Positions 1 through 7,302 are shown, numbered from the stretch's first letter. The stretch: 19,553 bases of DNA from UJ101 sp047975265 (GCA_047975265.1 JBKEDE010000058.1:1-19553), one strand, 5' to 3'. Program-made: numbers and translations. Notes: generated by a model not told the origin, from the sequence alone.

Positions 1-168
1 CAACTGTAATTCAGTATTAATAGACCTATATTCTGCTGTAAGATTTAGGGCAACTAATTCCATATTACTCATTTTTGGTTTTCTAATTTGAGTAAAACTA
101 TCAATATCGTTACAAGTATTTTTAAGATTATTCAAAATAATTTCGTAATTTTCAATCAGATTGTTCAT
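1..168 (-). CDS. IS982-family-like transposase, N-terminal part (runs off the window)
   Basis: An open frame starts at ATG 168-166 on the minus strand and is still open at base 1, giving 56 residues. It begins MNNLIENYEIILNNL and contains the segment KPKMSNMELVALNLTAEY at about residues 30-47. This resembles, from memory, the conserved N-terminal helical region of IS982-type transposases of Flavobacteria (a short Asn/Leu-rich start, then a K(M/L)SxxE(L/I)(V/I)ALxLTAEY-like stretch). The DDE catalytic residues lie further along and are not in the window. Whether the full gene is intact cannot be judged here. The family call rests on recognition of this one segment. Confidence 0.7.
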   Translation of the reverse strand, partial: MNNLIENYEIILNNLKNTCNDIDSFTQIRKPKMSNMELVALNLTAEYRSINTELQL

Positions 169-248
169 GATATTTAATTGTTTGAAAGTCAAATAAATAT
201 ACGATTTTTTAATCACTTGAACAATCTTTTTTTAAATGCACAACAGGT
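1..248 (-). mobile_element. Partial IS982-family-like insertion sequence (5' end)
   Basis: The window opens inside an insertion sequence. It contains the first 56 codons of a transposase on the minus strand and about 80 bases of upstream sequence. The outer end is inferred at about 248: read inward on the minus strand the sequence starts ACCTGTTGTGCA, and IS982-family termini typically begin with ACC. The other end and any target duplication lie outside the window, so the boundary is an inference. Confidence 0.55.
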
Positions 249-263
249 TAAGTAAAATATTTT

Positions 264-280
264 TTGGCATACTATTTGTT
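264..280 (+). promoter_or_regulatory. Candidate sigma-54 (-24/-12) promoter
   Basis: The sequence TTGGCATACTATTTGTT has GG at 266-267 and GT at 278-279 with exactly 10 bases between them, close to the sigma-54 pattern TTGGCA-N6-TTGC(T). The final C is replaced by T. A start site near 291 would give a transcript of about 80 bases ending at the hairpin at 339-361. No activator-binding site can be named, and the inferred IS end lies only about 16 bases upstream. This is a pattern match only. Confidence 0.4.
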
Positions 281-290
281 CTTAAATAGA

Positions 291-372
291 TGTTAAGTTT
301 TAGAGTTAGTAGTAATAAAGTTACACAAGTGAGTTATGCCCTGTTCAATCTTTGAGCAGGGTATTGTTTTTG
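291..372 (+). ncRNA. Candidate small transcript between sigma-54-like promoter and terminator
   Basis: The stretch between the sigma-54-like box and the strong hairpin contains no convincing gene. Its only reading frame of note is a 21-codon one from ATG 290 to TGA 353-355, which starts at or just before the predicted start site and stops inside the hairpin. A short RNA of roughly 80 bases is the simplest reading. Alternatively the terminator belongs to a gene that was separated from it by the insertion sequence. Confidence 0.25.
337..372 (+). terminator. Rho-independent terminator upstream of glnS
   Basis: CCCTGTTCAA (339-348) pairs with TTGAGCAGGG (352-361), a 10-bp stem with one T.G wobble and a three-base TCT loop. 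It can be extended by G.T and T-A pairs at its base and is followed by a T-rich tract (TTGTTTTT). It points along the plus strand and ends a transcript coming from the left, just before the glnS promoter. Confidence 0.75.
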
Positions 373-400
373 TCTATCATTGCAAGTTAGTGTATCTTTA
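369..400 (+). promoter_or_regulatory. Promoter of the glnS-ruvC operon (Bacteroidota sigma-A type)
   Basis: TTTG at 369-372 and TATCTTTA at 393-400 are separated by 20 bases, close to the Bacteroidota consensus TTTG-N(17-23)-TAnnTTTG with the last base changed. The predicted leader is about 15 bases and includes the perfect palindrome CAATTTAAATTG (401-412). No Shine-Dalgarno sequence precedes the ATG at 422. Confidence 0.6.
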
Positions 401-421
401 CAATTTAAATTGTAAAAAATA

Positions 422-2131
422 ATGTCTGAAGAAATAAAATCACGCAATTTTATTGAACAAATCATAGAAGAAGATTTAGAAAAGGGTTTTCCTAAAGATA
501 AACTTCGTTTTCGTTTTCCGCCTGAGCCTAACGGGTATTTGCATATTGGACATGCAAAAGCCATTTGTTTGAATTTTGGATTAGGAGAAAAATACCAAGC
601 ACCGGTCAATCTTCGTTTTGATGATACCAATCCGGTAAAAGAAGAACAAGAGTATGTAGATGCTATTCGAAAAGATATAGAATGGCTTGGTTATCAGTGG
701 GATAAAGAATGTTATGCATCAGATTATTTTCAGCAATTATATAATTGGGCTATTCAAATGATTCAAGATGGAAAAGCCTATGTTGATGATCAATCTTCAG
801 AAATTATCAACCAGCAACGTGGAATTCCAAGTAAACCAGGAATTGAAAGCCCTTACAGAAACCGTTCGGTTAAGGAAAATTTAGATCTATTTGAAAAAAT
901 GCAAAACGGTGATGTTGAAGAAAGTTCTAAAGTTTTACGTGCTAAAATTGATATGAATTCATCCAATATGTTTATGCGAGATCCGGTTATGTATCGTATT
1001 TTGAAAGAAAATCATCATCGTACCGGTTCAAAATGGAATATTTATCCTATGTATGATTGGGCACATGGTGAATCAGATTATATCGAACAAATTTCCCATT
1101 CACTTTGTTCGTTGGAATTTAAACATCATAGACCTTTGTATGATTGGTATTTAGACCAAGTTTACGATATTTCAAAAGTACGCAATAAACAGCGTGAGTT
1201 TGCTCGTGGAAATGTAGAATATATGATTACTTCAAAACGAAAATTAACCAAATTAATTGAAGAGAAGATTGTTTCCGGTTGGGACGATCCTCGTATGCCT
1301 ACTATTTCCGGTTTGCGTCGTCGAGGATATACACCTGAAAGTATTAAAATATTTTGGGAAAAAGTAGGCATTGCCAAACGAGATAATGTTATTGACATTT
1401 CTTTATTGGAATATGCCATTCGAGATCATTTGAATCAAACAGCACCTCGTGTTATGGCAGTTTTAGATCCTTTGAAAATAGTTATTACAAATTACTCCGA
1501 AGAACAAGAAGAAATTTTAATAGCAGAAAATTCACCTAATGAAGAAGATCATTCTACTCGTGAAGTTCCTTTTTCAAGAGAGTTGTATATTGAAAAAGAA
1601 GATTTTAAAGAAGAAGCCGGTAGAAAATTTTTTAGATTGGCGTTAGGGAAAGAAGTTCGTTTAAAAAATGCTTATATCATCAAAGCAGAACGTTGTGATA
1701 AAGATGAAAATGGAAATGTAACAACAGTTTATTGTACGTATGATTCTGAAAGTAAGAGTGGAAGCGGAACAGAAGCAAGCAAACGCAAGGTAAAAGGAAC
1801 ATTGCATTGGGTTTCGATTAAACATACAGAAAAAGCAGAGGTTCGCATTTATGATCGTTTATTTAGTGATCCGGCTCCGGATACTCATAAAGATGAAAAT
1901 GGAAAACCAATTGACTTTATGAATTTTTTAAACCAAAATTCGATAAAAACAATTACAGGTTATGCAGAGCCATACTTAAAGAATGCCGATGTAGGAAATC
2001 AATTTCAGTTTCAGCGTTTGGGTTATTTTGTAGTCGATCCGGATTCAACCAACACCAAAAAGGTGTTTAACCGAACAGTAACATTAAAAGATACTTGGGT
2101 AAAAATGAACGATAATAATACTGTAAGATGA
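422..2131 (+). CDS. glnS: Glutaminyl-tRNA synthetase
   Basis: Class I aminoacyl-tRNA synthetase that charges tRNA-Gln with glutamine in the cytoplasm. The 569-residue length is normal for bacterial GlnRS. The class I signature PPEPNGYLHIGH is at residues 33-44, followed by the GlnRS/GluRS segment with LRFDDTNP at 64-71. The second signature is a KMSKS variant, TSKRKL, at 270-275. The C-terminal part (about 340-560) corresponds to the beta-barrel anticodon-binding domain. The ATG at 422 gives the expected N-terminal extension before the nucleotide-binding fold. Its stop codon overlaps the next start (ATGA at 2128-2131), so it is the first gene of a translationally coupled four-gene operon that ends with ruvC. 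Confidence 0.97.
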   Translation: MSEEIKSRNFIEQIIEEDLEKGFPKDKLRFRFPPEPNGYLHIGHAKAICLNFGLGEKYQAPVNLRFDDTNPVKEEQEYVDAIRKDIEWLGYQWDKECYASDYFQQLYNWAIQMIQDGKAYVDDQSSEIINQQRGIPSKPGIESPYRNRSVKENLDLFEKMQNGDVEESSKVLRAKIDMNSSNMFMRDPVMYRILKENHHRTGSKWNIYPMYDWAHGESDYIEQISHSLCSLEFKHHRPLYDWYLDQVYDISKVRNKQREFARGNVEYMITSKRKLTKLIEEKIVSGWDDPRMPTISGLRRRGYTPESIKIFWEKVGIAKRDNVIDISLLEYAIRDHLNQTAPRVMAVLDPLKIVITNYSEEQEEILIAENSPNEEDHSTREVPFSRELYIEKEDFKEEAGRKFFRLALGKEVRLKNAYIIKAERCDKDENGNVTTVYCTYDSESKSGSGTEASKRKVKGTLHWVSIKHTEKAEVRIYDRLFSDPAPDTHKDENGKPIDFMNFLNQNSIKTITGYAEPYLKNADVGNQFQFQRLGYFVVDPDSTNTKKVFNRTVTLKDTWVKMNDNNTVR

Positions 2132-2460
2132 TAACGTTATTATTATTTTTGTTACCTGCTTTTATAGTAATTATATTATCTTTGATAATTGCAAGTTTAG
2201 CCGACAAACATCATCTTTCAAAATTCAAATGGGGATTGGGTTTCTTTTTAGTAACCATAGTTATTATTTTAAGTATTGTTTTTATAAATGATATCTTAGA
2301 AAACTTTTTATTTAACTTTGAAACACCTTATTTTTTATTATTTATTGTTCAATGTTTAAGTATTATACTATTTTATTTTTACGTTGATAGAAAAATAATT
2401 AAAAAAGGAGAAAAAAATAAATTTTCGGATATTGATAAAATAGGTAAAAACAAATCATAA
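2128..2460 (+). CDS. Small three-helix membrane protein, unknown function
   Basis: A 110-residue protein with three predicted membrane segments at about residues 3-25, 36-54 and 68-86, and a basic tail rich in Lys. I recognise no family. It starts inside the stop codon of glnS (ATGA overlap), so it is probably translated by coupling to glnS. Its layout (helix, short polar loop ending in a K-W pair, helix, acidic/aromatic loop, helix, charged tail) resembles that of the next gene, which may be a distant paralogue. It is most likely an inner-membrane protein. The sequence does not show a role in tRNA charging or recombination. Confidence 0.75.
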   Translation: MITLLLFLLPAFIVIILSLIIASLADKHHLSKFKWGLGFFLVTIVIILSIVFINDILENFLFNFETPYFLLFIVQCLSIILFYFYVDRKIIKKGEKNKFSDIDKIGKNKS

Positions 2461-2472
2461 ATAATTGAAACG

Positions 2473-2772
2473 ATGTCATTTACAATTTTCATTCTTTTTT
2501 TTACTTCAAGGCAAATTAACAGATTATTAAAAGATACTCAAATATCCGGAATAAAATGGATTATGATTAGTCTCATACTGTTTTTAGTAATATCGTTTGG
2601 ATTAGGAATTGTTTTTGGAGTTATTTTGTGGGTTTTAAATAAAGAACCGTTGTTAGATAATTCAAGAATAAATTATGTGATTTTCATTATTTCGATGCTT
2701 ATATCTTTAGTGATTCATTATAAAGACTTAGAAGAGATTGAAAATATTGGAAAAATAATTAATTATAAATAA
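2473..2772 (+). CDS. Small membrane protein, unknown function, possible paralogue of the preceding gene
   Basis: A 99-residue protein with a short hydrophobic start (residues 3-10), a long hydrophobic stretch at 28-55 (one long or two short helices) and another at 67-83, then an acidic/basic tail. It begins 12 bases after the preceding stop and ends 5 bases before the ruvC start, so it is in the same operon. It shares with its neighbour the arrangement of a polar loop, K-W and a hydrophobic run. A run of eight T at 2495-2502 lies within codons 8-10; the first hydrophobic segment is unusually short, so slippage or a sequencing error there could have altered the N-terminus. No domain was recognised. 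Confidence 0.65.
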   Translation: MSFTIFILFFTSRQINRLLKDTQISGIKWIMISLILFLVISFGLGIVFGVILWVLNKEPLLDNSRINYVIFIISMLISLVIHYKDLEEIENIGKIINYK

Positions 2773-2777
2773 CCATT

Positions 2778-3338
2778 TTGCCGGCAAAATCAGAAAAAAT
2801 AATATTAGGAATTGATCCGGGTACCACCATTATGGGTTATGGTATTATTCGTATAGTCGATAAAAAAATGGAATTGGTTCATTTTGGAGAAATTATATTG
2901 CAAAGATTGCCTAACCATCAAATGAAGCTAAAGAAAATTTTTGAAAGAGTTTTAAATATAATTGATGAATATAACCCTGATGAAATGGCTTTAGAAGCTC
3001 CTTTTTTCGGAAAAAATGTACAATCCATGCTAAAGTTGGGGAGAGCTCAAGGTGTTGCCATGGCAGCCGGATTGTTTAGAGAAGTCCCGATTACGGAATA
3101 CGCACCTAAAAAAATTAAAATGGCCATAACAGGTAATGGAACAGCATCTAAAGAACAGGTAGCAGGAATGCTGATGAGGCAGTTTAAAATAAAGGATTTA
3201 CCCAAACATTTAGATGGAACGGATGGTTTAGCTGTTGCGGTATGTCATTTTTATAATATGGGAAAACCGGATTTAGAAAAAAACTATTCGAGTTGGGATA
3301 CTTTTGTAAAACAAAATCCGGATCGGATTAAACCTTAG
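2778..3338 (+). CDS. ruvC: Holliday junction resolvase RuvC (crossover junction endodeoxyribonuclease)
   Basis: Resolves Holliday junctions by symmetric nicking in the RuvABC system. The 186 residues carry the RNase H-like active site: Asp13 in GIDPGTT, Glu73 in ALEAPF, and Asp146 and Asp149 in HLDGTDGLAVAVCH. The loop around residues 112-124 (KIKMAITGNGTAS) is also typical. The start is a TTG at 2778: an in-frame stop lies just upstream (2766-2768) and there is no ATG before the catalytic GIDPG motif, so a rare start codon is needed. It is the last gene of the glnS operon. Its 3' end overlaps the convergent histidine kinase gene by 11 bases, so no separate terminator fits between them. ruvA and ruvB are not in the window. 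Confidence 0.95.
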   Translation: MPAKSEKIILGIDPGTTIMGYGIIRIVDKKMELVHFGEIILQRLPNHQMKLKKIFERVLNIIDEYNPDEMALEAPFFGKNVQSMLKLGRAQGVAMAAGLFREVPITEYAPKKIKMAITGNGTASKEQVAGMLMRQFKIKDLPKHLDGTDGLAVAVCHFYNMGKPDLEKNYSSWDTFVKQNPDRIKP

Positions 3339-5223
3339 GAAAAGTAACAGCTACTACCGTACCTACTTCACCGTTGGAATACATAGTAATTTTAGCATGA
3401 TGGATATCAGCTATTTTTTTGGCTATAAATAATCCTAAACCAATGCCTTTTTCAAGAGAATCAAAATGCTTTTGCGAAAATGCTTTAAATAAAAAACTTT
3501 TTTTGGTTTCTTTAATTCCGATACCGTTATCTTTTATATAAAAAGTAGAAGATTTTTTGGATTCAACAGCAACGACTTCAATTAACGGATCAATACCTTT
3601 TTGAGCATATTTTATAGAATTTTGAATAATATTCTGAAAAAGCTGAACAAGTAACGATTTATTACCATTTATAAATACAGGTAAATTTTCATTATAAACT
3701 ATTTTAGCATTTGAGTCGGAAATTATTTTTAATAAATTGGATTCTACTGTCTTAAAAATAACCCATGTATTTACTTTTTCTTTTTTAATATTTTTATCAT
3801 TACTTTTTGCTAATGCTAACATGTTTAGTATTAAATCATTAGAATTTTCAACAAAAAATTGAATATGTTTTAAATTCTTTTTGGATTCTTCAGAAATATT
3901 AGGTTCGTCTTCTAATATAAAAGTCGTGAGATGACCAATGGATCGGATAGGAGCTTTTAAGTCATGCGAAGTAATTTGAGCAAATTTTTCCAAACTTTTG
4001 TTTAGCATACTAAGCTCTTTATTTTTTTCTTTAATGAGTTTATTTTTAATTTCCAAATTATCAATGTTTTTTAATCTTTGAATGTAGAGAAAAACAAGAA
4101 AAACAGAAAGTAACAAAAAACCGGTGATTAACCACTGCCATTTCGATTTTTTAAATTCATATAAAATTTCATCATTTTCTTGGATATAATCAATTTTTCT
4201 GTTCAAAATTTTACTAAATTCTTGAGAATTGTAAATAGAATCTTTTTTTTCTTCCATTATAGAAAAAAGTTTATAAGCTTCTTGAAAACGCTCTTCTTTT
4301 TTTAAAATTTGAGTATACATTTTGACCGAAGAAAAATAAATATCATGATAAGGATAATTCAATACAGCATACGTAATTTTTTGCAGATAAGGTTCGGCTT
4401 TCTTAAACTGATTATTTTCAAAATAAATTCTTCCTAATGTATAGTAGTTTAATAAATGTTGTTGTTCATAAAAAGGGATTGTTTGGTATTTTTTTGACTC
4501 TAACATTAAAGCAATATCTTTAGCTTTTCCATACTCTTTTTTTTCCATAAAGATGTAGGATTTTAAGCGATTTGCTAAATAAATTCCGGAAGTGTCTCTG
4601 TAATATTTGGAATAATAAAGGGATGAGTCTATTTTTTCAAATGCTGTTCGGTATTCTTTTTTTATGGAATAAGCTTCTGCTTCAAATCGGAAAAAATCAT
4701 TTTTTTTATAATTAAGTTTTATTTTCTCATTTGAGAATATTTTTTGAAAATCTTGGCAAATAGCAATTGTTTTCTCACTATTTTTAAGTTCTAAATAAAA
4801 TTGTGCCAATCCGTAGTGAAGCCTGAAATACGGGTCATAAAGAGAATTATTATCAAATATTTTTTTTGCCTGTAAGTAGTGGTTAAATTCTTCCGAAGGG
4901 TTGTTTATGTGATAATAATAATAAGCATAACGGCAATGTAATATATATTCTTGTTCAATCGTTTTGGGTTTTAATTTTTTTAAATATTGAAGAGCGGTAC
5001 TATTTTTATGATTATTTAATAAAGTCATGATGATAAAATCATTGGCATCAAAGACCAATTCTTGAGAAATAGAAGCATATTTAATGGTGTCAAGAGCTTT
5101 TTTGTAAGCATATTGATGATTTTTTTCACTTGATAATTTAATAAAATAGTTTGCAGATAAAGTTTCTTTGGAATAAGAAAACAGTACGCTTAAAACGAAT
5201 ATAAAACAAAAAAGAGGCTTCAT
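3328..5223 (-). CDS. TPR-containing membrane sensor histidine kinase
   Basis: A 631-residue two-component sensor kinase of the type common in Bacteroidota. It has a signal peptide (about 1-23) and a large extracytoplasmic region (about 25-355) made of TPR-like helical repeats with many Tyr and Phe residues. A single membrane helix at about 364-381 and a short coiled coil (385-412) lead to the kinase core. The HisKA box SHDLKAPIRS places the phospho-accepting His at 420. The HATPase domain shows an N box (NIIQNSIKYA, 531-540), the G1 motif DNGIGI (565-570) and the G2 motif KGIGLGLFIAKK (592-603). No response regulator gene lies beside it, so it is an orphan kinase here. It converges on ruvC with an 11-base overlap. 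The signal sensed is unknown. Confidence 0.92.
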   Translation of the reverse strand: MKPLFCFIFVLSVLFSYSKETLSANYFIKLSSEKNHQYAYKKALDTIKYASISQELVFDANDFIIMTLLNNHKNSTALQYLKKLKPKTIEQEYILHCRYAYYYYHINNPSEEFNHYLQAKKIFDNNSLYDPYFRLHYGLAQFYLELKNSEKTIAICQDFQKIFSNEKIKLNYKKNDFFRFEAEAYSIKKEYRTAFEKIDSSLYYSKYYRDTSGIYLANRLKSYIFMEKKEYGKAKDIALMLESKKYQTIPFYEQQHLLNYYTLGRIYFENNQFKKAEPYLQKITYAVLNYPYHDIYFSSVKMYTQILKKEERFQEAYKLFSIMEEKKDSIYNSQEFSKILNRKIDYIQENDEILYEFKKSKWQWLITGFLLLSVFLVFLYIQRLKNIDNLEIKNKLIKEKNKELSMLNKSLEKFAQITSHDLKAPIRSIGHLTTFILEDEPNISEESKKNLKHIQFFVENSNDLILNMLALAKSNDKNIKKEKVNTWVIFKTVESNLLKIISDSNAKIVYNENLPVFINGNKSLLVQLFQNIIQNSIKYAQKGIDPLIEVVAVESKKSSTFYIKDNGIGIKETKKSFLFKAFSQKHFDSLEKGIGLGLFIAKKIADIHHAKITMYSNGEVGTVVAVTFPKV

Positions 5224-5496
5224 ACAAAGTTTAAATTTACCATCAACAGCATTTTATAAAGGTTTAAAACTTTATTTGGTAGCCTATCAATCGTTAGAAT
5301 GCATTAATTCTTCGATAAAATGGATTATGGTTTATGGGAATTTTTCTTAAAAAAATAAACTGAAATTCCTTGGTTGGTGTAAATCTATTTTAATTGTAAT
5401 TTTATGGAGAAGTAGTAAATGACATTTATTATTAAATTGTTCAAATGCAACGATTAAATATTATCAAATTAGGATATTATATTATGAAACATCTAT

Positions 5497-5504
5497 TATC
5501 TTTG
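5497..5504 (+). promoter_or_regulatory. -7 promoter box of holB
   Basis: TATCTTTG is a perfect match to TAnnTTTG. It ends only five bases before the ATG at 5510, which puts the expected start of transcription at or beside the initiation codon and implies a leaderless or nearly leaderless mRNA. It also argues against the GTG at 5504, which lies inside the promoter box. No clear -33 TTTG was found. Confidence 0.55.
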
Positions 5505-5509
5505 TGTCC

Positions 5510-6634
5510 ATGATTTTTGATAGAATTATTGGTAACCGCATTGCACAACAACAACTTTCAAAATCTATAAATGAAGGCAAAATCCCTCATGCACAATTAT
5601 TTGTAGGTCCTCAAGGAATAGGAAAATTAGCTTTGGCGATTCAGTATACGGCAAAACTTTTATCTGTCGGTAAATCTGCAGAGGATAAAATTAAAAATCT
5701 ACAGCATGCGGATTTACACTTTTCTTTTCCGGTAGCAACAAACGACAAGGTTAAATCAAAACCAATTTCCGATTTATTTTTAACCGAATGGCGGAATTTT
5801 GTTAAAAAAAATCCTTATGGAACATTATTTGACTGGTATCAATTTTTGGGAATAGAAAACAAACAGGGGCAAATCGGAGTAGATGAAGCCCAAAAGATTG
5901 TCAAAAAATTAACTTTAAAAAGCTATGAAGGAGGTTATAAAATAATGATTATTTGGGGAGCTGATAAATTGAACACCGCCGCATCCAATAAATTATTAAA
6001 AATCATAGAAGAACCGCCTGAAAAAACCGTTTTTATATTAATTACAGATAAAGAAGAAGATATTTTACAAACCATTCGGTCAAGAACGCAGTGTATTCAT
6101 TTTAAAAGAATTAGCAATAAAGAAATTGCAGAAGAACTTTTAGCCAATTCTACAATGAGCGAAAGCAAAGCACAAAAGATTGCTTTTGAGGCACAAGGAA
6201 ATTATAATAAGGCTTTAAAATTACAATTTGATCAAACAGATGATCCGTTTGAACGTTATTTTATAGAATGGATTCGTAATGCTTTTATGGCCAAAACACG
6301 TCCACAAGTACTAAAAAATTTGGTTGAATGGGCTTTTGAAATCAATTCTTGGGGAAGAGAGAAACAAAAACAGTTTTTACTATACAGTTTACAAGTTTTT
6401 CGCCAAGCATTGTTAGCTAATTATCATGTGGATAATTTAACTTTTATGGAGCTGTCGGAAAATGATTTTAATTGGAAAAAATTTTCTCTGTTTATACATG
6501 GAGCAAATATTCAGGATATTTTAGAAGAATTGAATACGGCATTTTACCATATCGAACGAAATGCCAATGCTAAAATTGTTTTTTTGGATCTTTCCATTAA
6601 AATTACCCGCTTTTTACACACGAAAAATTCTTAA
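5510..6634 (+). CDS. holB: DNA polymerase III delta' subunit
   Basis: Subunit of the clamp loader that places the sliding clamp on DNA. The 374 residues begin MIFDRIIGN, and the AAA+ fold follows. The P-loop is GPQGIGKL (33-40): the Ser/Thr that normally follows the Lys is Leu, which fits delta' being a non-hydrolysing stator rather than the gamma/tau ATPase. There is no CxxC zinc motif as found in DnaX. The sensor region with IIEEPP (165-170) and RSRTQC (190-195) is typical of the family. The in-frame GTG six bases upstream is rejected because it lies in the likely promoter. It is convergent with the lipoprotein gene, 17 bases away, with no obvious terminator between them. Confidence 0.9.
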   Translation: MIFDRIIGNRIAQQQLSKSINEGKIPHAQLFVGPQGIGKLALAIQYTAKLLSVGKSAEDKIKNLQHADLHFSFPVATNDKVKSKPISDLFLTEWRNFVKKNPYGTLFDWYQFLGIENKQGQIGVDEAQKIVKKLTLKSYEGGYKIMIIWGADKLNTAASNKLLKIIEEPPEKTVFILITDKEEDILQTIRSRTQCIHFKRISNKEIAEELLANSTMSESKAQKIAFEAQGNYNKALKLQFDQTDDPFERYFIEWIRNAFMAKTRPQVLKNLVEWAFEINSWGREKQKQFLLYSLQVFRQALLANYHVDNLTFMELSENDFNWKKFSLFIHGANIQDILEELNTAFYHIERNANAKIVFLDLSIKITRFLHTKNS

Positions 6635-6651
6635 TAAAAATCCTGTCGGAA

Positions 6652-7080
6652 CTATTTTTTTTCTTTTGGTGAAGAAATATCCCATATTCCTACATAGCTT
6701 GAGGTAGCGGTTTCTCCTCTTTGGTTGTCAAATGCTTGTACTGGAGTAACTTCAAAACTTAAAAATTTAGAAGTATCGGTATTGGTGGTGGTATAGATCG
6801 TGTCAGTCGCATTTGGAATGACCGTTTTATTTAATCCGTTTACATCATCAGCTCTGTACCATTTGTATTCTGATCCACCTTCTTGATCACTTTCTTTGTC
6901 AGAATAAGTATAAATGCCTTTTAATATTTGTCCTGCAGTAGGAGTCCCCGAAATATGTGGGTTTGATGCTGTTGGCGGTGCATTGCCATTAAGGTCTCGT
7001 ATGATGGATTCATCTTCTGAACATTGTGTTGTAAAAAAGAGGATAGAAGAAAATAATATGATTAATTGAGATACTTTCAT
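6652..7080 (-). CDS. Small Ig-like-domain lipoprotein, probably surface-exposed
   Basis: A 142-residue protein with a lipoprotein-type signal peptide and Cys20 (TTQC) as the probable lipidated residue. The acidic residues right after it (CSEDE) resemble the export signal that sends Bacteroidota lipoproteins to the cell surface. After a short linker, residues about 36-130 read as one copy of an Ig-like module seen in Bacteroidota surface proteins: the pattern ISGTPTAGQILKGIYTYSD, EYKWYRADD and FLSFEVTPV. A single module with no catalytic or binding domain suggests a small adhesin-like or structural protein. It is divergent from the gene at 7303. The lipobox TTQC is not the canonical LxGC form, so lipidation is inferred. 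Confidence 0.8.
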   Translation of the reverse strand: MKVSQLIILFSSILFFTTQCSEDESIIRDLNGNAPPTASNPHISGTPTAGQILKGIYTYSDKESDQEGGSEYKWYRADDVNGLNKTVIPNATDTIYTTTNTDTSKFLSFEVTPVQAFDNQRGETATSSYVGIWDISSPKEKK

Positions 7081-7254
7081 GTTTTTATATTTTTGTTTTA
7101 AATTTATACAACGTTTAAATACCGAAAATTAATATATTTTTTTGGGTAGTTAAACAAATTTTTTACGTTTTAACAAGAATAAAAATACGATATTAACTAT
7201 TTTTAATAAAATTAGGCAGTTATTTTATAAAGTTTATGATATTCTTAATAGGAT

Positions 7255-7262
7255 TATATTTG
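7255..7262 (+). promoter_or_regulatory. -7 promoter box of the coiled-coil protein gene
   Basis: TATATTTG matches TAnnTTTG exactly. TTTA at 7233-7236, 18 bases upstream, is a weak -33 element. The predicted leader is about 35 bases. The box lies in the 222-base divergent spacer between the lipoprotein gene and this one. Confidence 0.5.
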
Positions 7263-7302
7263 TGAAATCTGTAATATTGAAAAATTAAATCTTTAATTTA
7301 TT

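Noticed and set aside
334..630. 98-codon minus-strand frame across the glnS start
   Set aside because: It lies antisense to the glnS N-terminus and its promoter, with no family resemblance; glnS explains the coding signal.
5224..5496. Spacer between the histidine kinase and holB searched for a small gene or RNA
   Set aside because: Only a 12-codon frame (from about 5321) and no stable hairpin were seen; nothing can be supported.
5504..5509. GTG start of holB
   Set aside because: It sits on the last base of the TATCTTTG promoter box; the ATG at 5510 fits the family start.
6427..6435. DnaA-box-like TGTGGATAA in holB
   Set aside because: It is a single copy inside a coding region. No cluster of DnaA boxes or AT-rich unwinding element was found, so there is no evidence for oriC in the window despite the parS sites.
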